Below the pieces are notes generated by a model, which saw nothing but the letters and a program-made list of their open reading frames with translations, had not been told where the DNA came from and made no database searches. From contig CAWDMX010000001.1 of NCBI GenBank assembly GCA_963803545.1, forward strand, positions 1-64,000: a stretch of 64,000 bases of DNA, given 5' to 3'. The DNA is from Legionella_C sp963803545. GTDB taxonomy: Bacteria > Pseudomonadota > Gammaproteobacteria > Legionellales > Legionellaceae. The position numbers and the translations under genes were made by a program. This document shows positions 55,255 through 63,939 of the stretch, piece by piece (the stretch's first letter is position 1; every line of letters begins with the position of its first letter).

Positions 55255-56628
55255 GTGCACCTAATAAATAAGATTTTTTCCTTATTTTTTCTAAGTCTCG
55301 CGTTAACACCAATGCTAGCTTATGGGCAAATTCCTCCCATAAACGCTTCGTTATCGCGCGACATACCCGCTGCAAAATCGGTAGCTAATGCAGTTGCCAT
55401 GGACGGCCTAACGGTGCTACCCACTGCAACCAATGTTGTTTTCAATAGCACCTACACACTCACTAACAGTCAATTTTACGCTCCAATTAGCTTTGCTTTA
55501 GCACATTTTAAAGATAAAGTGACTCTCAGTGAGGTTTCCTTCGAAGATAATTTTAATTTCAACTGGGTTGTTTTTAGCGGGCCCGTTAGTTTTTATCAAG
55601 TCTATGCTAAAGCTTTAGGTCAGTTTTTTTTCACTCAATTTAAAGGCAACACCAATTTTAATAAGCTGCATTGCCTACAAAGTTGCAATTTTATGCACGA
55701 CCACTTTGATCATGCACGTTTTTCACATTCGGATTTTTCCAGTACGCTATCGTTTAAATACAGCGTTGCTAACTCACTAGCGTTCCGTAGTTGCCAATTT
55801 GACAAGAATGTAGACATGTCTGAGACAACGCTGCTTAATTTGCAATTTCACAACAGCTTTTTATTGGGCGGAATAAACCTGAGCAATGCTGATTTACGGG
55901 GTAAAGTTGCGTTTGATGATACGGAGCTATTTGATTACATCAACTTATCAAACGCTACGATTGGTAAAGAAATTGTTGATTTATCAACCCTTAAAATTAC
56001 CGACCCTAATAATAAAATTCGCATCAATTTACTCGGTACTGATAGTGCTAAGGTAAAATTCAATTACCAATATTTTAACCTCTACTTTCCCAAAAATACC
56101 TCCGCCGTGGAGATTGATAAACTTTATAAAGAGTTGTTAAAAAGCTTTAAGAAAAATGGCGATACTATCAGCAATAAGTTGATGCTTGCTGAGTACCAAC
56201 ACTATCTGTATATGCGTGATAAAAACTATATCTTTGACATTATCAGCAAGTCGTGGTGGAACTACAGCACCAACCCCGAGTGGATATTTTATTGGATAGT
56301 GGTATTAATTATTTTTTACGCGACTATAAACACCTTGTTTTACGACCAACTGAGCTCGGACTATTTTGACGTGCCCTTTTTAGCCTCCAGTACGCGCCCC
56401 TACACCATCAAAATGAACTTTATATTACGCTTTATACACGCGTTTCCACGCGCCTTATTATTCACTTTTTTGATGTTTTTTGGTACACAATTTAGAATGC
56501 GCAATGGTTTGCGAGAATTTAAAAGCAATAATATATTTGTTAATTTATATTTTATTACCATAATAACTACAGGGATGCTTTGCATGTTTTTTCTATTTCA
56601 TTACTTATTTGCGCAGATTTACGTATGA
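55255..56628 (+). CDS. pentapeptide-like repeat membrane protein, unknown function
   Basis: A 457-residue protein from GTG 55255 (TTG 55234 possible), with a signal peptide (NKIFSLFFLSLALTPMLAYG). Residues about 65-250 form a right-handed-helix-like region with repeated FxxxxF/AxFxxxxF spacing (ISFALAHFKDKVTLSEVSF, FSHSDFSSTLSF, INLSNADLRGKVAF), close to pentapeptide repeats. A linker follows, then membrane segments near 345-365, 400-420 and 430-455. The periplasmic repeat domain joined to C-terminal helices resembles pentapeptide-plus-channel proteins, but no selectivity-filter motif is visible. It overlaps the next gene by 4 bases. Confidence 0.7.
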   Translation: MHLINKIFSLFFLSLALTPMLAYGQIPPINASLSRDIPAAKSVANAVAMDGLTVLPTATNVVFNSTYTLTNSQFYAPISFALAHFKDKVTLSEVSFEDNFNFNWVVFSGPVSFYQVYAKALGQFFFTQFKGNTNFNKLHCLQSCNFMHDHFDHARFSHSDFSSTLSFKYSVANSLAFRSCQFDKNVDMSETTLLNLQFHNSFLLGGINLSNADLRGKVAFDDTELFDYINLSNATIGKEIVDLSTLKITDPNNKIRINLLGTDSAKVKFNYQYFNLYFPKNTSAVEIDKLYKELLKSFKKNGDTISNKLMLAEYQHYLYMRDKNYIFDIISKSWWNYSTNPEWIFYWIVVLIIFYATINTLFYDQLSSDYFDVPFLASSTRPYTIKMNFILRFIHAFPRALLFTFLMFFGTQFRMRNGLREFKSNNIFVNLYFITIITTGMLCMFFLFHYLFAQIYV

Positions 56629-57368
56629 ACAAAAATTTATACAAACAAATAATGACGCGTTTAATTTACGCGTGGATAATTCTATTCGCACTTATCCTAT
56701 TGCTGATATTTAACTTGTTTGTGCTCAGCGGCTATCTAAAAACCTATAAGTTGATGGTTAACGAGCAGGTTCGATTATTGGAATTCACCTATCAATCGGA
56801 GTTAGTAAGCTCAAGCTTAACCAATAGCGTTCGCTACTTCGCACGCACCTTCGATCCCACGGCTCTGTCTTTATATTTGATTGAATTAAAAAAAGTTCGC
56901 AAAATTGACGAATATATAATTTATTTGAAGAAATTACACGGCAGCCCACAAGAGTTGCAATACTTTTTAAACACCAAAAAAATTGCAGAGAGTATTCGTG
57001 AAAATGAAATAAAATCAATAAAACTAATTCTTACGGCCTATAAAGCCGATAACTCTATCACCCCTGATGAAATTCAAAACTATTACTTAAGCCCCCAAGA
57101 AATGGCGCTAACTGCGGATGAAAAACTAAATTTAGCGCATGAACTCGTACAAAAGAGAGACTATCTAAGTAAAAAAGAACAAATCACGCGTTTAATACGG
57201 GAAGCACGCACCACCATTAATGATCGAACCGCTGCGAACATTCAAACGGTTGAGGAAAAAATTGACTTTCGTATGTTGTATTTAAAATTCACGGCTTTTT
57301 TTGCTCTATGCCTCGTAATTATCATTGTGTGGATTCGCGCACTGTCCATTCGAAGGCTATTGCATTAG
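56625..57368 (+). CDS. hypothetical protein with a membrane span at each end
   Basis: A 247-residue protein with one hydrophobic helix near residue 12-36 (AWIILFALILLLIFNLFVLS) and another at the C-terminus (FTAFFALCLVIIIVWI), enclosing about 185 residues of charged helices. No family recognised. The topology resembles sensor-like or scaffold inner-membrane proteins without any kinase or HAMP domain. ATG 56625 overlaps the previous stop (ATGA), so the two are coupled. Its stop overlaps that of the convergent lipoprotein gene by 4 bases. Confidence 0.68.
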   Translation: MNKNLYKQIMTRLIYAWIILFALILLLIFNLFVLSGYLKTYKLMVNEQVRLLEFTYQSELVSSSLTNSVRYFARTFDPTALSLYLIELKKVRKIDEYIIYLKKLHGSPQELQYFLNTKKIAESIRENEIKSIKLILTAYKADNSITPDEIQNYYLSPQEMALTADEKLNLAHELVQKRDYLSKKEQITRLIREARTTINDRTAANIQTVEEKIDFRMLYLKFTAFFALCLVIIIVWIRALSIRRLLH

Positions 57369-58426
57369 CTTATGGTAAATAACGGCACTTTTTGCAAAAC
57401 CTTGCCTTGGTTTACCTCCATTAAAATGTTTATTAAGCTAAAGGACTCTTTGCTGTTGGTATCGGCTTGGTCGATATAAAACCAATAATCGTTGTATTGT
57501 ACCGAGGTAAAAACATTTTTTGGCGGGTAAGGCGCACTTTTGATACGAATCATGCCTTGCGTCACCTCCCGCCAATTAAACAGTTTTCCATCTTTAGTGT
57601 AGGTTAATGGCGCAAACCCACGGCTACTGTGCGCGAGCGGAACATCCACTCCTTTAGACAGATAGTTAAGCAGGGCCAGTGTACTGCGCATATGCAAATA
57701 AATAGTATGCGGCGCTTTAGTCGGGACTGCCATCAGCCATACGTAGGGAGTGCGTTCGCTTATTTTTATTTTTCTGAGTACAGTCTTCATTCTTGTAGGC
57801 AAACGGGATAAATGCGTAACGGTTAATTTAATGGCAAAAACATTGTTAATTTTACCCGTTGAAAATCGTAAATTATTCCTTTTTTGCGTTTCAAGCAAGG
57901 CCTCGCCTAAGGCTCTAAAATCTTTATAATGCGGCGGATGAGTAGAGGCACTACGAGAAGCGGAACTTGCATTATCTATCTCCCCTATTTTTTGAATCAT
58001 TAAATTAAACACGTGGTTGCTCCCCCAGCCCGAATCTAATAAAAAATAGATAACGCGTAAATCAATTGGCGTCAGCAAGCGTTTGATGTAATCAAGTCCC
58101 CCTAAAGGGGTATAGGTTATAGTTGGAATTTCCATATAACGCACGGATAAGTCGCCGCCGCCCTGTATTACATTATATTGTTGGGCGAGTACATTAAGCG
58201 CTGCAGTATGCTCGTATTGCAGTTGGGTGACTATGCTGTTTAAATTCAAGAATAACGGACTGTCTCCGTAACGTAGACGCACTATATTTAACAGCTGTTG
58301 CTGTTTTTCTGAATAATGAACGGCTTTATTATAATTAAGACGTTCGGGTTTCATTTGGCGCGATCCAATATTCTGACAAGCCGACAATAGCAACACAGCG
58401 CTCAAGCTCACAACTCTCAATTTCAT
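57365..58426 (-). CDS. uncharacterised lipoprotein, 353 residues
   Basis: Signal peptide with lipobox LLSAC (Cys17), then a soluble domain starting NIVRLRYGDSPLFLNLNSIVTQ. I recall this opening from unnamed lipoproteins scattered through proteobacteria, with no assigned function. The residue after Cys is Gln, so outer-membrane sorting is expected. It is convergent with the two membrane genes 55255-57368; a functional link is possible but not shown. Confidence 0.75.
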   Translation of the reverse strand: MKLRVVSLSAVLLLSACQNIGSRQMKPERLNYNKAVHYSEKQQQLLNIVRLRYGDSPLFLNLNSIVTQLQYEHTAALNVLAQQYNVIQGGGDLSVRYMEIPTITYTPLGGLDYIKRLLTPIDLRVIYFLLDSGWGSNHVFNLMIQKIGEIDNASSASRSASTHPPHYKDFRALGEALLETQKRNNLRFSTGKINNVFAIKLTVTHLSRLPTRMKTVLRKIKISERTPYVWLMAVPTKAPHTIYLHMRSTLALLNYLSKGVDVPLAHSSRGFAPLTYTKDGKLFNWREVTQGMIRIKSAPYPPKNVFTSVQYNDYWFYIDQADTNSKESFSLINILMEVNQGKVLQKVPLFTIS

Positions 58427-58490
58427 TACTTTCCCTAGTTTAAATACGCCAATACGCCTATTTATTATTGAAGCGAATTAAGCACTCCTC

Positions 58491-59249
58491 TTATAAGATG
58501 TCATTCGCATGCGCCGCGCTGAGTTGGCGCGCGGATAATAAATCGTCAATAGTATTAATATCTTGTGCCGGAAGAACCTGTGCTTGCTCTACCACAATTT
58601 TATAGCCTCTCCACATCATGCGCAGCATCTCTAAAGCTTCTGCCTGCTCGAGTGCGCAACCAGGCCAACCTACATAGTCCAACAGGAAATTTGCCCGGTA
58701 GGCGTATAAACCTATATGACGGTAAGCATTATCGAAATTTTCTTTATTATCGCGACAAAGCGGTATGGGGCTGCGCGAAAAGTATAAGGCATAATTCCGG
58801 CTGTCCCGAACAACTTTTACCACATTAGGGTTTAAAAACTGCTCCAAGCTTTCAATTGGCCAACATAAAGTGGAAACCGGTGCGCTGTGCGTTACCAATA
58901 AATTAGCGACCTGCTGAATCAACCGCGCATCAATAAAAGGCTCATCCCCTTGCACGTTCACAATAATGGCGTTTTTATCAAATTTTTTAGTAGCCACAAC
59001 CTCCGCGATTCTGTCGCTGCCTGTTGCGTGATTGGGGTCGGTTAGTACGACCTCATTTGCAAATTTTCGTGCGTGTTGAGCAATTTCTTCACCGTCTGCG
59101 GCAATAATAATAGATTCCGGCTTGGCCCGAACCGCTTGTTGATACACGCGCTCTAAAACGCTTTTCCCGTGAATATCCATTAACAGTTTTCCGGGTAAAC
59201 GAGTGGAGTGCAGGCGAGCAGGAATAATAATATGGAAAGCGGTCGTCAT
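58491..59249 (-). CDS. kdsB: CMP-Kdo synthetase
   Basis: Activates Kdo to CMP-Kdo for lipopolysaccharide synthesis. N-terminal nucleotide loop IIIPARLHSTRLPGKLL, VNVQGDEPFID, and YRHIGLYAYR are diagnostic. 252 residues. It overlaps ycaR by 4 bases (ATGA). Confidence 0.97.
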   Translation of the reverse strand: MTTAFHIIIPARLHSTRLPGKLLMDIHGKSVLERVYQQAVRAKPESIIIAADGEEIAQHARKFANEVVLTDPNHATGSDRIAEVVATKKFDKNAIIVNVQGDEPFIDARLIQQVANLLVTHSAPVSTLCWPIESLEQFLNPNVVKVVRDSRNYALYFSRSPIPLCRDNKENFDNAYRHIGLYAYRANFLLDYVGWPGCALEQAEALEMLRMMWRGYKIVVEQAQVLPAQDINTIDDLLSARQLSAAHANDIL

Positions 59250-59425
59250 AACGCTTCTTTTTCCTCAAGAGTAATTGTGCGCGCTTCGTGCTCAAGCATC
59301 ACGGGAATCTCATCACGAATAGGATAGGCTAATCGGTCAAAACAACAAATCAACTCATCCTTCTTTTTTATCAACGCCCCCTTGCAAAGTGGGCAAACTA
59401 AAATGCTTAACAATCGTTTATCCAT
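59246..59425 (-). CDS. ycaR: Trm112/YcaR family small zinc-ribbon-like protein
   Basis: A 59-residue protein, MDKRLLSILVCPLCKGALI, with CPLC and a later CC pair (LICCFDRLAYPIRDEIPVML). This is the classic UPF0434/Trm112-like YcaR that precedes kdsB in many gammaproteobacteria. It overlaps kdsB by ATGA. Function not settled; relatives are small partner proteins of methyltransferases. Confidence 0.93.
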   Translation of the reverse strand: MDKRLLSILVCPLCKGALIKKKDELICCFDRLAYPIRDEIPVMLEHEARTITLEEKEAL

Positions 59426-59434
59426 TATTTATTC

Positions 59435-60073
59435 TCACTGCGTTACTTTATTGCGGATATATACGGGTAGGGCCTCTTTAGCGAGCACCGGTGCTACCTT
59501 TCCTTTAAGAACTAAACTTAACATCGCTCTAGCGGTTGGAAAAATGCGCGTTGTTGCGCGTAGTTGCGTTGCGACTGTTGAGTTAAAATCGGCTAAATAG
59601 GCCTCAAAACCCACGCCTGCTAAAATTAGGCCCGGCTTTTCAGGTACGTTAATCGTTGCAGCAGGCCCAACGTGCTCGGACACCACTTTACCATCGTGGC
59701 AATCTAAAGCCCAATATACTTCGTTCATTCGAGCGTCTATTACGGCTAAAACAGGATTTTTGGAGGCTGCTGCCTCAACAATAGCCGCGAGAGTGCTTAC
59801 GGGGTAAACGGGTAAATCATGGGCGAAAGCAAGTCCTTGAGTCACGCTTGCGGCTATTCTTAATCCGGTAAAACTACCTGGGCCACGTCCAAAAACAATT
59901 CCGTCCAACTCTTTAACAGTAAGCGTTGCCTCGCTGAGCAGCGCTTCAATCATTGGCAGAATACGAAGAGCATGCTGACGAGGAACGTCCTGACTTTGCT
60001 CATAGAAGTGTCCATTGCTGTGCAACGCTACAAAAGCGGTCGTTGTCGAGGTATCAAGCGCTAATAGGTTCAT
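59435..60073 (-). CDS. tsaB: tRNA threonylcarbamoyladenosine protein TsaB
   Basis: Scaffold subunit of the TsaBDE complex that makes t6A37 in tRNA. N-terminal LLALDTSTTTAFVAL and GPGSFTGLRIAASVTQGLA are the family marks. 212 residues, within the family range. It overlaps the 3' end of the helicase gene by 20 bases. Confidence 0.94.
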   Translation of the reverse strand: MNLLALDTSTTTAFVALHSNGHFYEQSQDVPRQHALRILPMIEALLSEATLTVKELDGIVFGRGPGSFTGLRIAASVTQGLAFAHDLPVYPVSTLAAIVEAAASKNPVLAVIDARMNEVYWALDCHDGKVVSEHVGPAATINVPEKPGLILAGVGFEAYLADFNSTVATQLRATTRIFPTARAMLSLVLKGKVAPVLAKEALPVYIRNKVTQ

Positions 60074-62018
60074 GGCTTAGGCCTAGTTGGTGAATAAAAT
60101 GCAGAACGCGTGTCTCATCACGTGTTCTAGCCAGCGGTGGTAAGCTTGCTAGAATCGAGCGTCCATACTCACGAGCCGTAAGTCTTGGGTCGGAAATCAT
60201 TAATACGCCCTTATCGTTTTCATCGCGAATTAATCGCCCCACGCCTTGCTTTAAAGCCAAAACCGCAGCCGGTAAGGAAAGCTCATCAAAGGCGGATAGC
60301 CCTTGTTTTTTTAAAAAAGCCATTTTCCCTTGGGTTATAGGGTCAACCGGACTTGAAAAAGGAAGCTTGTCTATAATAACGCAGGAAAGCGCGTCGCCCT
60401 TCACATCAACTCCTTCCCAAAACGTTGCCGTACCCAACAAAACCGCATTCCCAAGCTCACGAAATCGCGCTAAAAGTATGGATTTAGATTCTGTCCCTTG
60501 AATAAGCAGCGGATATTCTAAGTTATTATTCAATAGTTGAGCAACTTTTTTTAGCGCATGATGGCTTGTAAATAATATAAAGCAACGACCTCCTAAGGTT
60601 TTGATTAAAGGCAATGCTCTAAGAACGAGTGCGTTGTAGTAATCGGCATGGTTTGGGTCTGGCATACCTCGCGGTAAATACAATAAGGCTTGTTGCTGAT
60701 AGTTAAAGGGGCTTGGTAAATACAAGGTTTCGCTTTCGGTAAGCCCTAAGGGCTTGGTAAAACTGTGAAAATTTTCGGCTAAAGCGAGGGTTGCTGAGGT
60801 AAAAATATAGGTTGCTTTTTGGCGCGCTAAACGTTGGCTGAAGGATTGCGAAATGGATAAAGGCGTAGCATGGATAATTAATGATTGTTTGAAGCACTCT
60901 ATCCAGCGTATCGAGTCCGAGTCGTTTTGATCAAACTTTTCAACAAGTAATTTAATTTCCAACACCCTTTTAATAGCGCGCTTTAAACCCGCTTCACAAC
61001 TGTCCTCTTTTTCTACGGCGGCACTAAGCGTTGCTGTTGCCTCGACAAGATCACGCCATTTTTCGTTAAATTCAGGCAGCGTTTTACAATGCTCCCAGCT
61101 TACGCGTTTTTCACCAGGCAAAAGACAAAGTAGAGCGTCGATAGCTTGGTCAATATCAAAACTCATTTTTTTTAACGGCTGGTTAGCCAAGTCCAGTAGT
61201 GGCCACTCCTTTAATAATTCGGCAATAGTGTCGGATAATTGCCGGCTGCTTAAGCGCTCCCCATGAAAGTTGGCCGCGATTTCAGTGAGCTGGTGCGCCT
61301 CATCAAACACAATTACCTCAGCTCCCGGCAACAATTCGCCAAATCCTTCCTCTTTAAGGCGCGAATCGGCAAAGAAAAGATGATGGTTGATAACAACAAT
61401 GTCCGCATCTAAAGCGCGTTTTCGGGCTTTAGTTAAAAAGCAGGTTTGGTAAAACGCGCACTCACCACCAAGGCAGTTATCAACAGTTGAGGTAGCGTAA
61501 GGCCAAACAGGGGATTCCTCTTTAACTTCTGGAAGCTCCGCACGGTCTCCGCTAATGAGCTGAGGAGCTTTTTTATGAATATGAATAAGATCTGTGGCCA
61601 CCTGTGGATTAACAAAGCGTCCCTCTCCTACGTGCAACTGTAATCGATATCGACAAATATAATTAGCACGTCCTTTTAAATTTTGCACTTGCAAGCCAAG
61701 ACCTAAAGCTTTAATTAGAGTAGGTAAATCTTTATTGTACAACTGATCCTGTAAGGTTTTGGTAGCCGTAGAAATAATAACTTTTTTGTTACTTATCAAA
61801 CAGGGAATGAGATACGCGTAGGTCTTCCCAGTACCCGTACCCGCTTCGGCCACAAGCGTTGACTGCTGGCAAATTGCTTTTGCAATTGACGTTGCTAAAC
61901 TAATTTGAGCCGCGCGCGCGGTATAACCCGACAGCGCGGTTGTTAATCGCCCGCCTTCGCTTAAAATTCGCTGGCAGCGAATGGGCAACTCATCGTCCGA
62001 GCTGTCTATTTTTCCCAC
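60054..62018 (-). CDS. yoaA: DinG/YoaA-family ATP-dependent DNA helicase
   Basis: Iron-sulfur XPD-like helicase for DNA repair. Walker A EAGTGTGKTYAYLIP, an FeS cluster cysteine set (ICRYRL, NCLGGECAFYQTC), the VINHHLFFAD box, FDEAHQL, and the C-terminal GVGRLIRDENDKG. 654 residues, closer in size to YoaA than to DinG. It precedes tsaB as yoaA does yeaZ/tsaB in E. coli. Confidence 0.92.
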   Translation of the reverse strand: MGKIDSSDDELPIRCQRILSEGGRLTTALSGYTARAAQISLATSIAKAICQQSTLVAEAGTGTGKTYAYLIPCLISNKKVIISTATKTLQDQLYNKDLPTLIKALGLGLQVQNLKGRANYICRYRLQLHVGEGRFVNPQVATDLIHIHKKAPQLISGDRAELPEVKEESPVWPYATSTVDNCLGGECAFYQTCFLTKARKRALDADIVVINHHLFFADSRLKEEGFGELLPGAEVIVFDEAHQLTEIAANFHGERLSSRQLSDTIAELLKEWPLLDLANQPLKKMSFDIDQAIDALLCLLPGEKRVSWEHCKTLPEFNEKWRDLVEATATLSAAVEKEDSCEAGLKRAIKRVLEIKLLVEKFDQNDSDSIRWIECFKQSLIIHATPLSISQSFSQRLARQKATYIFTSATLALAENFHSFTKPLGLTESETLYLPSPFNYQQQALLYLPRGMPDPNHADYYNALVLRALPLIKTLGGRCFILFTSHHALKKVAQLLNNNLEYPLLIQGTESKSILLARFRELGNAVLLGTATFWEGVDVKGDALSCVIIDKLPFSSPVDPITQGKMAFLKKQGLSAFDELSLPAAVLALKQGVGRLIRDENDKGVLMISDPRLTAREYGRSILASLPPLARTRDETRVLHFIHQLGLSHEPISA

Positions 62019-62341
62019 TCTTTTTCTAGAAATTGTAATTTATTTGTTTTATTTTCCCAATCCTTGGCATCCGTTAAACCTTCTTTCATGGCGGTTATAT
62101 TTGGCCACGATTGGGACAGCTGCTCGTTTAATAGCTGGAACGGTTTTTCCGCATCGCATAGATCGTCCTCCGATTTGATAGCGTCTATCGGGCATTCTGG
62201 TTCGCAAAGCGCGCAATCAATGCACTCATCGGGATGAATGACCAGAAAGTTTGGACCCTCATAAAAACAATCAACAGGGCACACCTCTACACAATCGGTG
62301 TATTTGCACTTGATACAATTTTCTGTCACGACAAAAGTCAT
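62006..62341 (-). CDS. fdxA: 7Fe-8S ferredoxin FdxA
   Basis: Low-potential electron carrier. Cysteines 9, 12, 17, 21 and 25, then 40, 43, 46 and 50, match one 3Fe-4S and one 4Fe-4S cluster (CIKCKYTDCVEVCP and CIDCALCEPECP). 111 residues. Overlaps the helicase start by 13 bases. Confidence 0.95.
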   Translation of the reverse strand: MTFVVTENCIKCKYTDCVEVCPVDCFYEGPNFLVIHPDECIDCALCEPECPIDAIKSEDDLCDAEKPFQLLNEQLSQSWPNITAMKEGLTDAKDWENKTNKLQFLEKEWEK

Positions 62342-62402
62342 AGTAATTCGCCTTTAATTAAGCAATATTAAATCATAATAACGGCCTACTCAGCCAGTAA
62401 GT

Positions 62403-63689
62403 TCAACCTAAAAGAAACCGAAAGTTCTTAGTGATTTCACTTAAATCAAATTTATTCAAAAACAAAGAGAAGCTCATCCATGCACTTAAAGCCGCCAGGT
62501 CTTTGAAAGGCGGCGGCAGGTATACCGCTGGTACTAGAATATTTTGTTCGCGCAGTTCTACAAGCAAGGGGAGGTCATCCAAAATCAATTTTCCAGCGAA
62601 TAATAACGGTATGGTATCAAGTCTGCCTTGGCTGATGGCAAAGCGAATAAAGTTATAGAGCAGCAAAAACCCTTTGGCGTAAGATAAGTCTTTCGTAAAA
62701 GGCCCACCGGTGGGCGTACTTCCACGAAAAAGTCGAACGGTATGATTGTAGCTATCATCGGGCGATAAGTTGCAATCTGTAAAATAGCGATAAATATCGA
62801 TAAAATTAGCACCCTCACGTATCTTATCTAACGCAATAACGCGGTTAGTGATTTTACGCAACCGACCCGGATAGGACGAAAAGGTTACTATCTCGGTAAT
62901 TACAGCTAAGCCTTCCTGAATTACGCTGCAAGAGGGCGAGCCTTTGGATAAAAAATCGCAGTACGGCTGCATAGATCCGTTTAAAGTGGTACCAACATGC
63001 ACCCAACCTTCGTGCACCTCTAAGTACCGCAAATCGCGTTCACTGAACATGGCGTGCTGGCTAAGTTTGATGTTATCGGCACCGGCGGAGGCATCCGCAA
63101 CCATATCATCACTAACCATTACCGTAACTTTCCCAGGGTGTTGGTCGAAAAAACTACTTAATCGTGTTTGTAAAATTGTTTGCGCATCGTGCGGGGTGTA
63201 TTGTTTGCTGTCGGCCTCAGATTGCAGCTGCACGTCTAAGTCCGTCAATACATCAAATAAAACCGTTCCCAACTCAGAGAGACGGGGACCCCCTGGATAA
63301 AACGCATCATCCGGGCTGCCATACAGTTCTTTAGCCAACTCCGAAAACAACGGCGTTCCTCGACCGGCTAACATGAGTGTCGCGCGACAAAATTCTTCGC
63401 ATTGGCGCTTTATAAGACGCGTAACCGGAGAGTATTGTCCCAAATTATTTTGTGCATCACGAATAATTAACCGCAACTCCTGCTGTTTTTCATGCGGATC
63501 ATAAGGCAGCGGCTTTGTTGCGTAATAGTGTGCGTCAACTGCTGGAAGTTTTTGCGCGTTATCGGCAAAAAATTGCTGTCTTATCGTATCATCCCACTTA
63601 ATACTATCCAGAATTCGGATAGTGCGTTGAGCCTCTACCAAACGCGCCGATAAACTTTGGATAATTTCTAACTCATCTTTATCAGCCAC
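62403..63689 (-). CDS. MATCAP/DUF1704-type zinc carboxypeptidase family protein (QEGLA motif)
   Basis: 428 residues with the family's two marks: HExxxH at His226-His231 (EVHEGWVHVG) and QEGLA at 258-262 with Glu266 following (AVITEIV). This family was annotated in bacteria as flavohemoglobin-expression-modulating, and eukaryotic members were later shown to be tubulin tyrosine/methionine carboxypeptidases. The bacterial substrate is unknown. All expected zinc ligands are present, so it should be active. It is adjacent to fdxA and a BamC-like lipoprotein, neither of which explains its role. Confidence 0.85.
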   Translation of the reverse strand: MADKDELEIIQSLSARLVEAQRTIRILDSIKWDDTIRQQFFADNAQKLPAVDAHYYATKPLPYDPHEKQQELRLIIRDAQNNLGQYSPVTRLIKRQCEEFCRATLMLAGRGTPLFSELAKELYGSPDDAFYPGGPRLSELGTVLFDVLTDLDVQLQSEADSKQYTPHDAQTILQTRLSSFFDQHPGKVTVMVSDDMVADASAGADNIKLSQHAMFSERDLRYLEVHEGWVHVGTTLNGSMQPYCDFLSKGSPSCSVIQEGLAVITEIVTFSSYPGRLRKITNRVIALDKIREGANFIDIYRYFTDCNLSPDDSYNHTVRLFRGSTPTGGPFTKDLSYAKGFLLLYNFIRFAISQGRLDTIPLLFAGKLILDDLPLLVELREQNILVPAVYLPPPFKDLAALSAWMSFSLFLNKFDLSEITKNFRFLLG

Positions 63690-63704
63690 AGCAAAAATTC
63701 CTCT

Positions 63705-63929
63705 TTAAACAGGCGATTTCAGTACAGGTGGCTCGAGAGACACTGAGCCTAGCTTGTCGTTATTAGACAAATCGTAAAAATGATTTATGTTGCTGCCCAC
63801 TAACGGTGGCGGAACTACTAATTTGGGACCATTATAACTTTTCTTATAAAGGGACTCCCCGTTACTTGCGTAATTCGAACACGAAGACAGAACTATCAAA
63901 AGTAAAAAAGCTGAAAAAGATTTTATCAC
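63705..63929 (-). CDS. short BamC-like lipoprotein
   Basis: A 74-residue lipoprotein with lipobox LSSC (Cys17) and the segment YNGPKLVVPPPL followed by HFYDLSNN, which resembles the unstructured N-terminal part of BamC, the stretch that binds BamD. Full BamC has two further globular domains, absent here. It lies immediately downstream of what looks like the end of dapA, the conserved bamC position. It could be a natural minimal BamC or an unrelated lipoprotein. Confidence 0.6.
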   Translation of the reverse strand: MIKSFSAFLLLIVLSSCSNYASNGESLYKKSYNGPKLVVPPPLVGSNINHFYDLSNNDKLGSVSLEPPVLKSPV

Positions 63930-63939
63930 TACAACCTCG

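Noticed and set aside
59089..59295. 68-residue minus-strand ORF across the kdsB start.
   Set aside because: It is a different frame overlapping kdsB and the real ycaR gene, both of which have clear family identity.
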